Translations under genes and position numbers: made by a program
From: Collinsella sp.
GTDB taxonomy: Bacteria; Actinomycetota; Coriobacteriia; Coriobacteriales; Coriobacteriaceae
DNA: 40,591 nt
Direction of reading: 5' to 3'
Assembly (NCBI GenBank): GCA_018376905.1
Contig: JAHAAK010000020.1
Span: forward strand, 1-40,591
The notes under the pieces: generated by a model
Databases searched by the model: none
Seen by the model: the letters and a program-made list of their open reading frames with translations, nothing else
What the model was told of the DNA's origin: nothing
Shown here: positions 7,925 through 15,216 of the stretch, piece after piece
Layout of the letters: each line of letters starts with the position of its first letter
Numbering within the stretch: position 1 is the stretch's first letter

Positions 7925-8858
7925 CAAGATCGCCAACCGCAAGGTTATCTGCGACACGCTGCTCGAGGCCGCCGAGACCGATAAGGACATCGTCGTCCTG
8001 TGCTCCGACTCCCGCGGCTCCGCATCGCTCACGCCGTTCTTCGATCAGTACCCCCAGCAGTCCGTCGAGGTCGGCATCGCCGAGCAGGACCTGGTGAGTA
8101 TCGCCGCCGGCATGGCTTCGTGCGGCAAGAAGGCCTGGGCCGCCTCGCCGGCGTCCTTTGTGACCACGCGCTCGTATGAGCAGTGCAAGGTCGACGTCTC
8201 GTACTCCAACACCAACGTCAAGCTCATCGGCATCTCGGGCGGCGTGTCCTACGGCGCTCTGGGCATGAGCCATCACTCCGCGCAGGATATCGCCGCCATG
8301 AGCGCTATCCCGAACATGCGCGTGTATCTGCCGAGCGATCGTTTTCAGACTGCCGAGCTTGTGCGCGCCCTGGTTGCCGACAACAAGCCGGCCTATATCC
8401 GCGTGGGCCGCAACCCGGTCGAGGACGTGTATACCGAGGACGAGTGCCCGTTCCAGATGGACCGTGCCACCTGGGTGCGTCGCGGTACCGATGTGACGAT
8501 CGTCGCCACCGGCGAGATGGTCCGCCATGCCGTGGACGCCGCCGATCTGCTGGCCGAGCAGGGCATCTCCGCCACCGTGCTCGACATGTACTGCGTCAAG
8601 CCGCTCGATGCCGAGGCCGTGATCGAGGCCGCCGGTGCCACGCGCGCCGTCGTGACCGTCGAGGAGCATAGCCCCTTTGGTGGCCTGGGCTCCATGGTCG
8701 CGCAGGTCGTGGGCGAGCATTGCCCGCGCCCGGTCAAGTGCCTCTCCCTGCCCGACGCGCCGGTCATCACCGGCACGAGCCCCGAGGTCTTTGCACACTA
8801 CGGCCTGACGGGTGTCGGAATCGCCAAGACCGTTGCCGAATTCCTGCCCGCAGAGTAA
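7917..8858 (+). CDS. Transketolase, C-terminal (pyrimidine-binding) subunit
   Basis: Second half of the split transketolase, 313 aa. It carries the pyrimidine domain with the catalytic Glu in VGIAEQDLV, the GGVSYGALGMSHHS active-site segment, and the C-terminal transketolase domain (VTVEEHSPFGGLG). The ATG at 7917 follows the SD aaggagg and lies inside the end of the previous gene; a longer in-frame reading would sit entirely within that gene. A 33-bp perfect hairpin (8863-8895) separates it from the kinase. Its partner, pathway and uncertainty are as for the N-terminal subunit. Confidence 0.9.
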   Translation: MANKIANRKVICDTLLEAAETDKDIVVLCSDSRGSASLTPFFDQYPQQSVEVGIAEQDLVSIAAGMASCGKKAWAASPASFVTTRSYEQCKVDVSYSNTNVKLIGISGGVSYGALGMSHHSAQDIAAMSAIPNMRVYLPSDRFQTAELVRALVADNKPAYIRVGRNPVEDVYTEDECPFQMDRATWVRRGTDVTIVATGEMVRHAVDAADLLAEQGISATVLDMYCVKPLDAEAVIEAAGATRAVVTVEEHSPFGGLGSMVAQVVGEHCPRPVKCLSLPDAPVITGTSPEVFAHYGLTGVGIAKTVAEFLPAE

Positions 8859-8862
8859 TTGG

Positions 8863-8895
8863 AATGTGACAAAGGGACCGTCCCTTTGTCACATT
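8863..8895 (+). repeat. Perfect hairpin between transketolase and kinase genes
   Basis: Arms aatgtgacaaagggac (8863-8878) and gtccctttgtcacatt (8880-8895) are exact complements around one base. It is one of many palindromes with a GTCCC core in this window. It may dampen expression of the kinase or stabilise the upstream mRNA. It lacks a T-tract (tcgtttt follows), so termination would be partial at most. Confidence 0.8.
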
Positions 8896-8914
8896 CGTTT
8901 TGAAAGGGGTGGCC

Positions 8915-10402
8915 ATGGGCCGCTACATCATCGGAATCGATCAATCCACGCAGGGCACCAAGGCGCTGCTGGTAGACGAGGGCGGCCATCTGATTCATCG
9001 TGCCGACCGCTCGCATCGCCAGATTGTCAACGAAGCCGGCTGGGTGAGCCATGATCCGGCCGAGATTGCCACCAATGTGCTGGCCGTGGCGCGTGCCGTG
9101 GTGGAGGAGACCGGGGTCGATCCGGCCGACGTCGCCGGCATCGGCATCTCCAACCAGCGCGAGACCACCGTTGCATGGAACCGCACGACGGGCGAGACAC
9201 TGTGCGACGCCGTGGTGTGGCAGTGCGCCCGCGCCCGCGAGCTGTGCGACGAGCTGACCGCGCGCGAGGGTGTGGCCGAGCTGGTGCGCGACACGACGGG
9301 TCTGGTGCTCTCGCCCTACTATCCGGCGGGCAAGATGGCCTGGATCCTTGCGAACGTTCCCGCTGCTGCCGAGGCCGCGGCGGCAGGCGAGCTGTGCCTG
9401 GGCACCATCGATGCCTGGGTGGTCTGGACGCTCACGGGCGGCGCGGAGTTTCGCTGCGACTGGTCCAATGCCAGCCGCACGCAGCTCTTTGACCTGCGCC
9501 GTGGCTGCTGGAGCGAGCCGGTGTGCGAGGCCTTTGGCGTCGACGTGGCCTGCCTGCCGCAGGTGACCGATTCCGATGGCCTGTTCGGCATGACGGATCT
9601 GGGCGGCTTTTTGCCAGCGCCCGTGCCCATTCACGGCGTGCTGGGCGACAGCCACGCGGCCTTGTTCGCGCAGGGCTGCCACAGCCGCGGTATGGCTAAG
9701 GCGACCTATGGCACCGGCAGCTCGGTCATGATGAACGTCGGCGACGAGTTCGTTGCCAGCTCGCACGGGCTTTCGAGCTCGCTCGCATGGCGTATGGACG
9801 GCGTGACCGAGTACGTGCTCGAGGGCAACGTGAGCTACGCCGGTGCTGTCAAGACGTGGCTGCGCGACGATCTGGAGCTCATCAATAACCCCGAGGAAGT
9901 TACCGACCTGTGCTACGCTGCCAATCCGGCGAGCCGCGTCTACTTTGTGCCGGCGTTTACCGGTTTGGGCGCGCCGCACTGGGCGAGTGACGCCGAGGGC
10001 TGCGTCTTTGGCATGACGCGTACCACGGGTCGCGCGGAGTTCGTAAAAGCTGCAGACGAATCGATTGCCTATCAAATCTTTGACGTAATTGACGCAATGG
10101 TCGAGGATTCTGGCGCGGCACTTGCCGAGCTTCGCGTTGACGGCGGTCCCACGCGCGACGCGTACCTGATGCAGTTTGAGAGCGATTTGGTTGGCTCGCC
10201 CATCCGCATCGCGAGCAACGACGAGATGAGCGGCCTGGGTGCGGCCTGGGCCTGCGGCATTGCGCTGGGCATGTACACGCGCGGTGTCGTCGACGTCTAC
10301 GGCGCCCGCGGCATCGTGGAGCCTGCCATGCCCGCTGACGAGCGAGCCAAAAAGATCGCCGGCTGGCGCCATGCCGTTGAGGCGACGATTGCGTACGAGT
10401 GA
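8915..10402 (+). CDS. FGGY-family carbohydrate kinase, glycerol-kinase-like
   Basis: ATP-dependent sugar or polyol kinase of 495 aa. N-terminal GIDQSTQGTKALL is the phosphate motif; GISNQRETTVAW carries the Arg-Glu pair that binds polyol hydroxyls in glycerol kinase; SPYYPAGKMAW has the matching Tyr, and GDSHAALFAQ the catalytic Asp. GTGSSVMMNVG, FTGLGAPHW and the C-terminal VDGGPTRDAYLMQF complete the FGGY pattern. The ATG at 8915 follows gaaagggg; an upstream TTG at 8900 lies inside this SD region. It probably works with the isomerase and transketolase upstream, phosphorylating the ketose product (for example apulose). It could instead be a plain glycerol kinase, but canonical GlpK starts differ. 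Confidence 0.88.
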   Translation: MGRYIIGIDQSTQGTKALLVDEGGHLIHRADRSHRQIVNEAGWVSHDPAEIATNVLAVARAVVEETGVDPADVAGIGISNQRETTVAWNRTTGETLCDAVVWQCARARELCDELTAREGVAELVRDTTGLVLSPYYPAGKMAWILANVPAAAEAAAAGELCLGTIDAWVVWTLTGGAEFRCDWSNASRTQLFDLRRGCWSEPVCEAFGVDVACLPQVTDSDGLFGMTDLGGFLPAPVPIHGVLGDSHAALFAQGCHSRGMAKATYGTGSSVMMNVGDEFVASSHGLSSSLAWRMDGVTEYVLEGNVSYAGAVKTWLRDDLELINNPEEVTDLCYAANPASRVYFVPAFTGLGAPHWASDAEGCVFGMTRTTGRAEFVKAADESIAYQIFDVIDAMVEDSGAALAELRVDGGPTRDAYLMQFESDLVGSPIRIASNDEMSGLGAAWACGIALGMYTRGVVDVYGARGIVEPAMPADERAKKIAGWRHAVEATIAYE

Positions 10403-10495
10403 CGCCCTGGGGCGATATCACGGAGCGCTATTCGTGCCGATAGGTAAAGATGCGAACGAGAGTGTGATGTGATGCGGTAGAGTCCAACGCGTCGA

Positions 10496-11125
10496 ATGAT
10501 GGTCTACGTATGTGGGATTCTATTCCTGAGCTGCGGCGTTGTAATGAATGCACGCACGGGGCTTGGTGTTGCGCCCATGAGTACGGTGCCGTACCTGATG
10601 TATATCATCGAGGGTTTGAGCTTCGGTACGGCATCGTTTGTGGTGTATTGCGTATTCGTGGTTGCCCAGCTTCTCCTGGTGCGTTACCCGGATGTCAAGA
10701 TTCTCTTGCAGATACCCGTCAGTCTGCTGTTTAGCGTTTTCATCGACGTGCCGGATATCTGGCTGTTTCCATTTACCGCAACGGGACTCATCGATGGCCT
10801 GGTCATGCTGGTCATCGCCGTATCGTTCACAGCGCTCGGCGTGACGCTGATCGTCTCCGCGCGGCTCGTCCCCGTTGCGCCCGATGGCATGGTGCAGACG
10901 CTTTCCCAGGTGTTTCACTGTGAATTTGGTAAGGCGAAGTATTTCTTTGACGGGAGCTGTGTATGTATCGCACTGGTCTACGGGCTTGTGCGTACGGGCG
11001 CTGTGGTGGGCATCGGTATCGGCACCGTAGCCGCCGCGCTCCTGGCGGGCGGTATCTGCACGTTTTGGGGTCGTCTGCTCAACCGCAGGCTCATGGCCTT
11101 TATGGAAGAGTCTGCGAGCATGTAG
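10496..11125 (+). CDS. YczE/YitT-like integral membrane protein (DUF6198 type)
   Basis: Polytopic membrane protein of 209 aa with about five or six hydrophobic segments, starting directly within the first one (VYVCGILFLSCGVVM) and containing the family-type NARTGLGVAPMSTVPY segment. No function is established. No SD precedes the ATG at 10496. In the same frame, a candidate ATG at 10472 is followed by CGG and then TAG at 10478-10480, after which the frame reads SPTRRMM, so the original N-terminus may have been longer and interrupted by a nonsense change. The ROK gene follows 26 bp downstream. The family call is moderate, the start weak. Confidence 0.7.
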   Translation: MMVYVCGILFLSCGVVMNARTGLGVAPMSTVPYLMYIIEGLSFGTASFVVYCVFVVAQLLLVRYPDVKILLQIPVSLLFSVFIDVPDIWLFPFTATGLIDGLVMLVIAVSFTALGVTLIVSARLVPVAPDGMVQTLSQVFHCEFGKAKYFFDGSCVCIALVYGLVRTGAVVGIGIGTVAAALLAGGICTFWGRLLNRRLMAFMEESASM

Positions 11126-11151
11126 ACGCATTGAGCGAGAGGGGAGTGGCC

Positions 11152-12090
11152 ATGAGGCAGCTGTTTGGAATTGATATCGGCGGAACGAGCGTCAAATGGG
11201 CGATTGTGAATGAGAACTACGAGTTTGGTGACCGTGGTTCGATTCCGACGGCGTTCGTCTCGGCCGATCAGCTGGTCGACGCGCTCGCGGCACTCGTAGG
11301 GCCGTATCGCGGACAGGTTGTAGGCGTGGGCATCTCGGCCCCGGGTGGCATCTTCGGTTACGAGGCCGATCCAGACGGGACGATCCATCGCGGTGGTGCG
11401 CTGCCGTACATGGACGGGTTTCCGCTTGGCCGAGCGCTGCGCGAACGGCTGGGGCTGCCTGTGACCGTTGTCAACGACGGCAAAAGCTGTGCGCTTGGCG
11501 AGTACGCCGCCGGTGCGTTGCGCGGCGTGGACGTGGGCTGCGTGGCGGTAATCGGTACGGGCATCGGCGGAGGCATCGTGGTTGACGGCCGGGTGCTGAT
11601 GGGCGCGGGCGGTTTTGCGGGCGAGTTCAGCTTCCTGTCCAACAACGTAAACGAACCGCTTGATCATCGCGATACACTCGCGACTTCGAGCGGATGGCAC
11701 GGCCTGCAGAATCTCGTGGCAGTCGAGCTTGGCATTTCGGTCGAAGCCGAACTGGAGGCCCTCGATGGCCGACGGATCTTCGGGCTACTGGAGCACGGGA
11801 GCGCGTCCGAGGTCGACGCTGTGCAGCGCGGATTGGATGCTTATGCTGAGCTGTTTGATCGTGTGCTTGTGAATCTGCAGTGCGTCATCGACCCGGCAGT
11901 CTTCGCGATTGGTGGCGGCATCAGTTGCCATCCCGCGCTGTTCGAGGCGCTTGACCGTAAGATGGATGACGTCATGGCGCACTACACTGGTTTTCTGAAA
12001 GATATGCCTCGTCCGCACGTGGTCCCGGCGCAGCTGGGTAACGACGCCAATATCTACGGTGCCGTCGCAACTTGTTTGCAGGTGCTGTAA
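11152..12090 (+). CDS. ROK-family sugar kinase
   Basis: Predicted cytoplasmic sugar kinase of 312 aa. The N-terminal phosphate loop is FGIDIGGTSVKW, the catalytic Asp lies in VVNDGKSCALGE, and VIGTGIGGGIVVDG is the second ATP-binding motif. The cysteine cluster that binds zinc in classical ROK glucokinases and NagC-type proteins is missing: the region after GFAGEFSFLSNN has no cysteines. This resembles zinc-free ROK members such as beta-glucoside kinases. SD gaggggag precedes the ATG; a longer upstream reading frame overlaps the previous gene and is not needed. The substrate is unknown, but phosphorylation of glucose released by the glucosidases would fit. Confidence 0.88.
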   Translation: MRQLFGIDIGGTSVKWAIVNENYEFGDRGSIPTAFVSADQLVDALAALVGPYRGQVVGVGISAPGGIFGYEADPDGTIHRGGALPYMDGFPLGRALRERLGLPVTVVNDGKSCALGEYAAGALRGVDVGCVAVIGTGIGGGIVVDGRVLMGAGGFAGEFSFLSNNVNEPLDHRDTLATSSGWHGLQNLVAVELGISVEAELEALDGRRIFGLLEHGSASEVDAVQRGLDAYAELFDRVLVNLQCVIDPAVFAIGGGISCHPALFEALDRKMDDVMAHYTGFLKDMPRPHVVPAQLGNDANIYGAVATCLQVL

Positions 12091-12246
12091 GTGCAGGCCA
12101 TCTATTGGTCTGGTGGCGATTACAGTCGCTGCCGGGTTTTTGGCTGTTGAGCTGCTCGCACGCTCTGCATTGCGGACGACGCAGCATCAATAGGTGAGGG
12201 GTCAGAAAACTAGATGCTGAACGGTCGATATTATCGGCTGCGCGGC

Positions 12247-12285
12247 GCCCCGTCCCAAAGTAGTCATTTGGGACGGGGCTTTTTT
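12247..12285 (+). terminator. Intrinsic terminator after the ROK kinase
   Basis: Perfect 13-bp arms gccccgtcccaaa (12247-12259) and tttgggacggggc (12267-12279) followed by six T. A degenerate fragment (ctgtcccaaatt) recurs around 12331, before luxS. The preceding 12091-12246 shows no coding signal. Confidence 0.92.
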
Positions 12286-12361
12286 GACTGCTATCATGGG
12301 TGGGATTGTTGCGACCAGCTAAAAGAGCCCTGTCCCAAATTGACTACCGAGAGGATCTGCC

Positions 12362-12850
12362 ATGGAGCGCATCGCGAGTTTTTCCGTTGACCATCTGCTG
12401 CTTGAGCCCGGCGTGTATGTGAGCCGCGTCGACCGCGATCCGGCGACCGGTGCCGCCGTCACCACCTTTGACCTGCGCTTGACCACGCCCAACAAAGAAC
12501 CGGTTATGAACACGGCCGAGTGCCACACCATCGAGCATCTGGGCGCGACGTTCCTTCGCAACCATGCCGAGTGGTCGAGCCGTATTGTCTACTTTGGCCC
12601 TATGGGCTGCCGCACGGGCTTTTACCTGGTTGCGTTTGGCGAGGTGACGAGTGAGGAGATCTTGCCGCTCGTGCGCGAGTTGTTCGAGTTTGTTGCTGGC
12701 TTCGAGGGCGATGTCCCCGGTGCCGCTCCCGAAGAGTGCGGTAACTACCTGGACCAGAATCTCCCTATGGCAAATTGGCTCGCGCGTCGCTATCTCGACC
12801 GCGATCTGATCGATATCGATGAGGCACACCTGCACTATCAGCAGGCCTAA
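12362..12850 (+). CDS. luxS: S-ribosylhomocysteine lyase LuxS
   Basis: Converts S-ribosylhomocysteine to homocysteine and the AI-2 precursor DPD in the activated methyl cycle. It is 162 aa. The metal ligands are H55 and H59 in HTIEH and C126 in EECGNY; the catalytic E58 and C83 (GCRTGFY) are in place. N-terminal SFSVDHLLLEPGVYVSR is typical. SD gagagga precedes the ATG. It is monocistronic, between two terminators. No SAM/SAH-type riboswitch was recognised upstream. Family identity is certain. Confidence 0.97.
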   Translation: MERIASFSVDHLLLEPGVYVSRVDRDPATGAAVTTFDLRLTTPNKEPVMNTAECHTIEHLGATFLRNHAEWSSRIVYFGPMGCRTGFYLVAFGEVTSEEILPLVRELFEFVAGFEGDVPGAAPEECGNYLDQNLPMANWLARRYLDRDLIDIDEAHLHYQQA

Positions 12851-12878
12851 AGGTTTCGTCGCTCAAAATGAGTTCACT

Positions 12879-12911
12879 GGGCGCCTTCGCTTATGCGGGG
12901 GTGCCTTTTTG
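12879..12911 (+). terminator. Terminator after luxS
   Basis: Stem ggcgcc-ttcgc pairing with gcggg-ggtgcc (G-T pairs allowed), loop ttat, followed by TTTTT. The hairpin begins about 30 bases after the luxS stop. Confidence 0.75.
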
Positions 12912-12931
12912 TTGAGCGGACATGGCGGACG

Positions 12932-12985
12932 TTTAAAACCGCGCGTGATTGTTCTAGAATGTTCGTAATATCACACAAACGAACA
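12932..12985 (+). promoter_or_regulatory. Promoter and candidate operator of the DUF4867 gene
   Basis: TTTAAA (12932-12937), 17-bp spacer, TAGAAT (12955-12960). Overlapping the start site is a 7-bp inverted repeat tgttcgt (12960-12966) / acgaaca (12979-12985), and gcgaaca follows at 12989. The positions suit a repressor site; no local regulator is an obvious partner. Confidence 0.5.
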
Positions 12986-12994
12986 GGAGCGAAC

Positions 12995-13639
12995 ATGCAT
13001 ATCTACTCTGTTACCGACCCCGGATTCAAACCCTATGGCCGCGTGTGGGATGACGTCCCGTCCAGCCTGACCGCCCCGCTCGTCCAGGCGCTCTCCGCAA
13101 CGCCCATCCCCGAGGGCAGCAAGTACGTGGCCTCCGCGCCTGAGCTGGAGCAGGTCGAGGGCGCCGATGCGCTCGGCCTGCTCATGTATGGCGGCCGTCC
13201 GTTCCAGCTGGGCTGGTGCAACGGCCACAACACGAAGCTCAACTGCTTGGAGTATCACCGCGCGAGCGAGTTCAACCTGGGTGCTCGCGACTTTATTCTG
13301 CTGCTCGCCAAGCGTGAGCAGATTGTCGACGACAAGCTCGACACCGCGCAGGTCAAGGCGTTCCGCGCGCCCGCCGGCACGCTCGTCGAGGTCTACGCCA
13401 CCACGTTGCACTACACGCCGTGCATGGTCGACGACGGTGGCTTCCAGGTGATGGTTGCGCTGCCCGCCGACACCAACGGTCCGCGCCCCGAGGCTGCGGC
13501 CGACATGCCCGCGGCCGGTGATAGCTACTGCTACTGGAAGGCCGACAAGTGGGTTCTCTGCCACGCAGATAGTCCCAAGGCTGCCGAGGGCGGCTACGTA
13601 GGTCTCGTCGGCAAGAACCTCGACATCACCGTGGACTAG
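12995..13639 (+). CDS. DUF4867 family, cupin-like protein
   Basis: 214-aa protein that I recognise as DUF4867 by its start (MHIYSVTDPGFKPYGRV), GWCNGHNTKLNCLEYH near the middle and the C-terminal GGYVGLVGKNLDI. The family looks like a single cupin barrel of ureidoglycolate-lyase type and is often seen near sugar genes; its reaction is not established as far as I know. The His and Glu of NGHNTKLNCLEYH could be metal ligands. SD caggagc precedes the ATG; the longer upstream frame crosses the promoter and is rejected. It is a single-gene unit with its own promoter and inverted-repeat operator. Confidence 0.85.
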   Translation: MHIYSVTDPGFKPYGRVWDDVPSSLTAPLVQALSATPIPEGSKYVASAPELEQVEGADALGLLMYGGRPFQLGWCNGHNTKLNCLEYHRASEFNLGARDFILLLAKREQIVDDKLDTAQVKAFRAPAGTLVEVYATTLHYTPCMVDDGGFQVMVALPADTNGPRPEAAADMPAAGDSYCYWKADKWVLCHADSPKAAEGGYVGLVGKNLDITVD

Positions 13640-13647
13640 GGTCTTCC

Positions 13648-13784
13648 GTCTCAATCTGTAACAGTTGGCGCGCTAAATCGTCTCTATCTGTTACAGATCA
13701 AGACGAACCACGGGGGCCGCCCGAACAATCTCAATCTGTAACGCCAAGCCCGGTTTTGACGGCCTAACTGTTACAGATCGAGAC
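13648..13784. repeat. Pair of CTGTTACAGAT palindromic repeats
   Basis: Unit 1 runs from gtctcaatctgtaacag (13648-13664) to ctgttacagatcaagac (13688-13704); unit 2 from atctcaatctgtaac (13729-13743) to ctgttacagatcgagac (13768-13784). Each unit can form a long hairpin with an AT/GC-mixed loop, and the loops differ in sequence. Together with the next hairpin they fill the space between DUF4867 and the convergent ATPase gene. Confidence 0.8.
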
Positions 13785-13795
13785 AAGCGGGCCCA

Positions 13796-13832
13796 ACCCA
13801 CCACAAAGGTGCCTGTCCCCTTTGCGGTGGTT
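13796..13832. repeat. Hairpin with AAAGGTGCCTGTCCCCTTT core
   Basis: Arms ccaccacaaagg and ccctttgcggtgg flank tgcctgt. The same core occurs inverted at 30388-30424 before mgtA. It ends at the stop codon of the minus-strand ATPase gene and could act as its terminator. Confidence 0.75.
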
Positions 13833-13834
13833 GC

Positions 13835-14941
13835 CTAGAGCTGGCTGCGCAGGTAATCGGCCATATAGGGGACGGCGAAGCGCACGTAGCCGCGGCGCGC
13901 CTGCTCGATAACGCCGGCGTCGATGAGGCGCCGGCGATACTTTTGCGCATAGTCGGGTGTGACTGACATGCGCTTCGCAACATCAGAAATGCGAGACACA
14001 GCGTCTTCGTCATCAGTCATTGCGGAGAGAAACGCGACGTCTTGGTCTGACAGCGCGGCGAGCGTCGTTTCGCACACATCGTTTTCGAAATCGACTTTCG
14101 ACGCCTCGATGGCTCCGTCGATTAACCCTTGCGTCGCACGTTCGCCTGTCCTGCAGCGATTGGCGATGTTATAGCCGATGAGTTGCAGCATATAGGGCGA
14201 GCCTTGGGTTGCGCGAGCGGCACGGAGGCGAAGATCGCTTGGAATATCAAGGCCGAGCTCATCGAAAGCCCGCTGGTAATAGGTATCGACATCTCCGACC
14301 GAAAGTGGCTCGAGCGTGACCTTTCGAGCGCGGTTGAGAAATGTCAGCACACGGTCATTGAGTGTTGCGCAGACGGCTCCCGGAAGGCCCGCCATGACGA
14401 GCGCGACGTTGAGTCGTTCGCCGACCAGCTCTTGATAGGCGGTGACGAGCTGTCTGATCTCGGGTGAATTTGCTTGGAGCTCGTCGATGAGGATGAGGAT
14501 GCCGTGCCCCTGCTCGGTCAGTTTGCGCGCGAGCTGCGTGAGCTTGAACTGAAAGCTCTTGGTCTCCTGCACGTCTCGTGTGAACTCGAGGCCTGCCGAG
14601 AGCCCGAAAACACTTAGGCTGCCGCTCGCGAGTTTGGGAAGGCGGCGTTTGTTGACGTAAGGTTTGCCTGCTTCTTGGATTTTCTCGACAATGCGCTCGA
14701 GCATATCCTCGGAGGCTACGGTAGGCGTGGCGACAACAAAGCCGAGCTTGCGTGCGCGGTCGGCAAGTTCCCACAGAAGAACTGTCTTGCCGCTGCCTCG
14801 CTGTCCAAGCATGAGCATGGCTCGGTCGCGATTGCCCGGTTCCTGCTCAAGGCCGGATATGAATGTCGAAATTACAGTTTCGCGCCCGACGAGATAGGAT
14901 GGGCGATTTCCAAATGAGGGGGAGAAGATGGTTTCAGTCAT
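13835..14941 (-). CDS. AAA ATPase with C-terminal winged helix
   Basis: Predicted cytoplasmic ATP-binding protein of 368 aa. Walker A is GQRGSGKT (K52), Walker B ILILIDELQ near residue 155, a sensor-like segment AGLPGAV follows, and the last 90 residues look like a winged helix (VAKRMSVTPDYAQKYRRRLIDAGVI). The layout resembles Orc1/Cdc6-like and STAND-type ATPases of unknown role that are frequent in actinobacteria. Its strong SD (aaaggag) is embedded in a purine-rich tandem repeat. It stands alone, flanked by repeats, and could belong to a defence or mobile function; nothing in the sequence proves that. Confidence 0.82.
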   Translation of the reverse strand: MTETIFSPSFGNRPSYLVGRETVISTFISGLEQEPGNRDRAMLMLGQRGSGKTVLLWELADRARKLGFVVATPTVASEDMLERIVEKIQEAGKPYVNKRRLPKLASGSLSVFGLSAGLEFTRDVQETKSFQFKLTQLARKLTEQGHGILILIDELQANSPEIRQLVTAYQELVGERLNVALVMAGLPGAVCATLNDRVLTFLNRARKVTLEPLSVGDVDTYYQRAFDELGLDIPSDLRLRAARATQGSPYMLQLIGYNIANRCRTGERATQGLIDGAIEASKVDFENDVCETTLAALSDQDVAFLSAMTDDEDAVSRISDVAKRMSVTPDYAQKYRRRLIDAGVIEQARRGYVRFAVPYMADYLRSQL

Positions 14942-14951
14942 AAGTCTCCTT

Positions 14952-14986
14952 TCCTTTCTTTCCTATTTTTTCCTTTCTTTCCTATT
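14952..14986 (-). repeat. Tandem 16-bp purine-rich repeat before the ATPase gene
   Basis: Two exact copies of tcctttctttcctatt (14952-14967 and 14971-14986) separated by ttt. On the coding strand they read aataggaaagaaagga and lie just upstream of the SD, so they form an A/G-rich ribosome standby region or may change copy number. Confidence 0.75.
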
Positions 14987-15009
14987 CAGTCAAATGGTCT
15001 GCCACCCGA

Positions 15010-15043
15010 GGGCGCCTTCGCTGTTGTGGAGGCGCCCTTTTTT
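15010..15043 (+). terminator. Plus-strand terminator in the divergent region
   Basis: Perfect 7-bp arms gggcgcc (15010-15016) and ggcgccc (15031-15037), then seven T. It points toward GH1 copy 2 although no plus-strand gene lies directly upstream. It could block antisense or stray transcription, or end a short transcript that starts in 14942-15009. Confidence 0.75.
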
Positions 15044-15044
15044 G

Positions 15045-15165
15045 CAAGTGAGTAGACTTTTTGGCTTAGTCTGACCACGCCGGAACATGCCAGGTAAGCT
15101 ACCTGCGGTTTTGATGGCGTCAAAGGCGGGTCTGGTTGAGTTTTGCCAAAAAGTCTACTCACTTG
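15045..15165. repeat. 121-bp element with perfect 20-bp terminal inverted repeats
   Basis: caagtgagtagactttttgg (15045-15064) and its exact complement (15146-15165) flank 81 bp. The interior has a smaller aggta-agc-tacct hairpin and no credible ORF. It may be a MITE-like mobile element or a structured RNA. It follows the terminator at 15010 directly. The rest of 15166-15348 holds the upstream elements of the next gene. Confidence 0.8.
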
Positions 15166-15216
15166 ACGTTCGCGGCGTGTGGGCGGGTGCTTTTTCGTGC
15201 ACGCGAGGTATCAAAA

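Noticed and set aside
5685..8858. Sulfoquinovose sulfo-transketolase pathway as the operon's role
   Set aside because: It also uses a split transketolase and isomerase, but no sulfo-sugar-specific glycosidase, second isomerase, or sulfolactaldehyde dehydrogenase or reductase is nearby, and a kinase is not expected. Kept only as a secondary alternative.
8863..8895. Operon-ending terminator between transketolase and kinase
   Set aside because: The hairpin is perfect but lacks a downstream T-run, and the kinase SD follows within 10 bases, so read-through is likely.
12091..12361. Riboswitch (SAM or SAH type) upstream of luxS
   Set aside because: Only an intrinsic terminator and a degenerate repeat fragment were found; no conserved riboswitch core.
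13648..13832. CRISPR-like array
   Set aside because: Two units of palindromic sequence with variable loops, not regular direct repeats with unique spacers, and no cas genes nearby.
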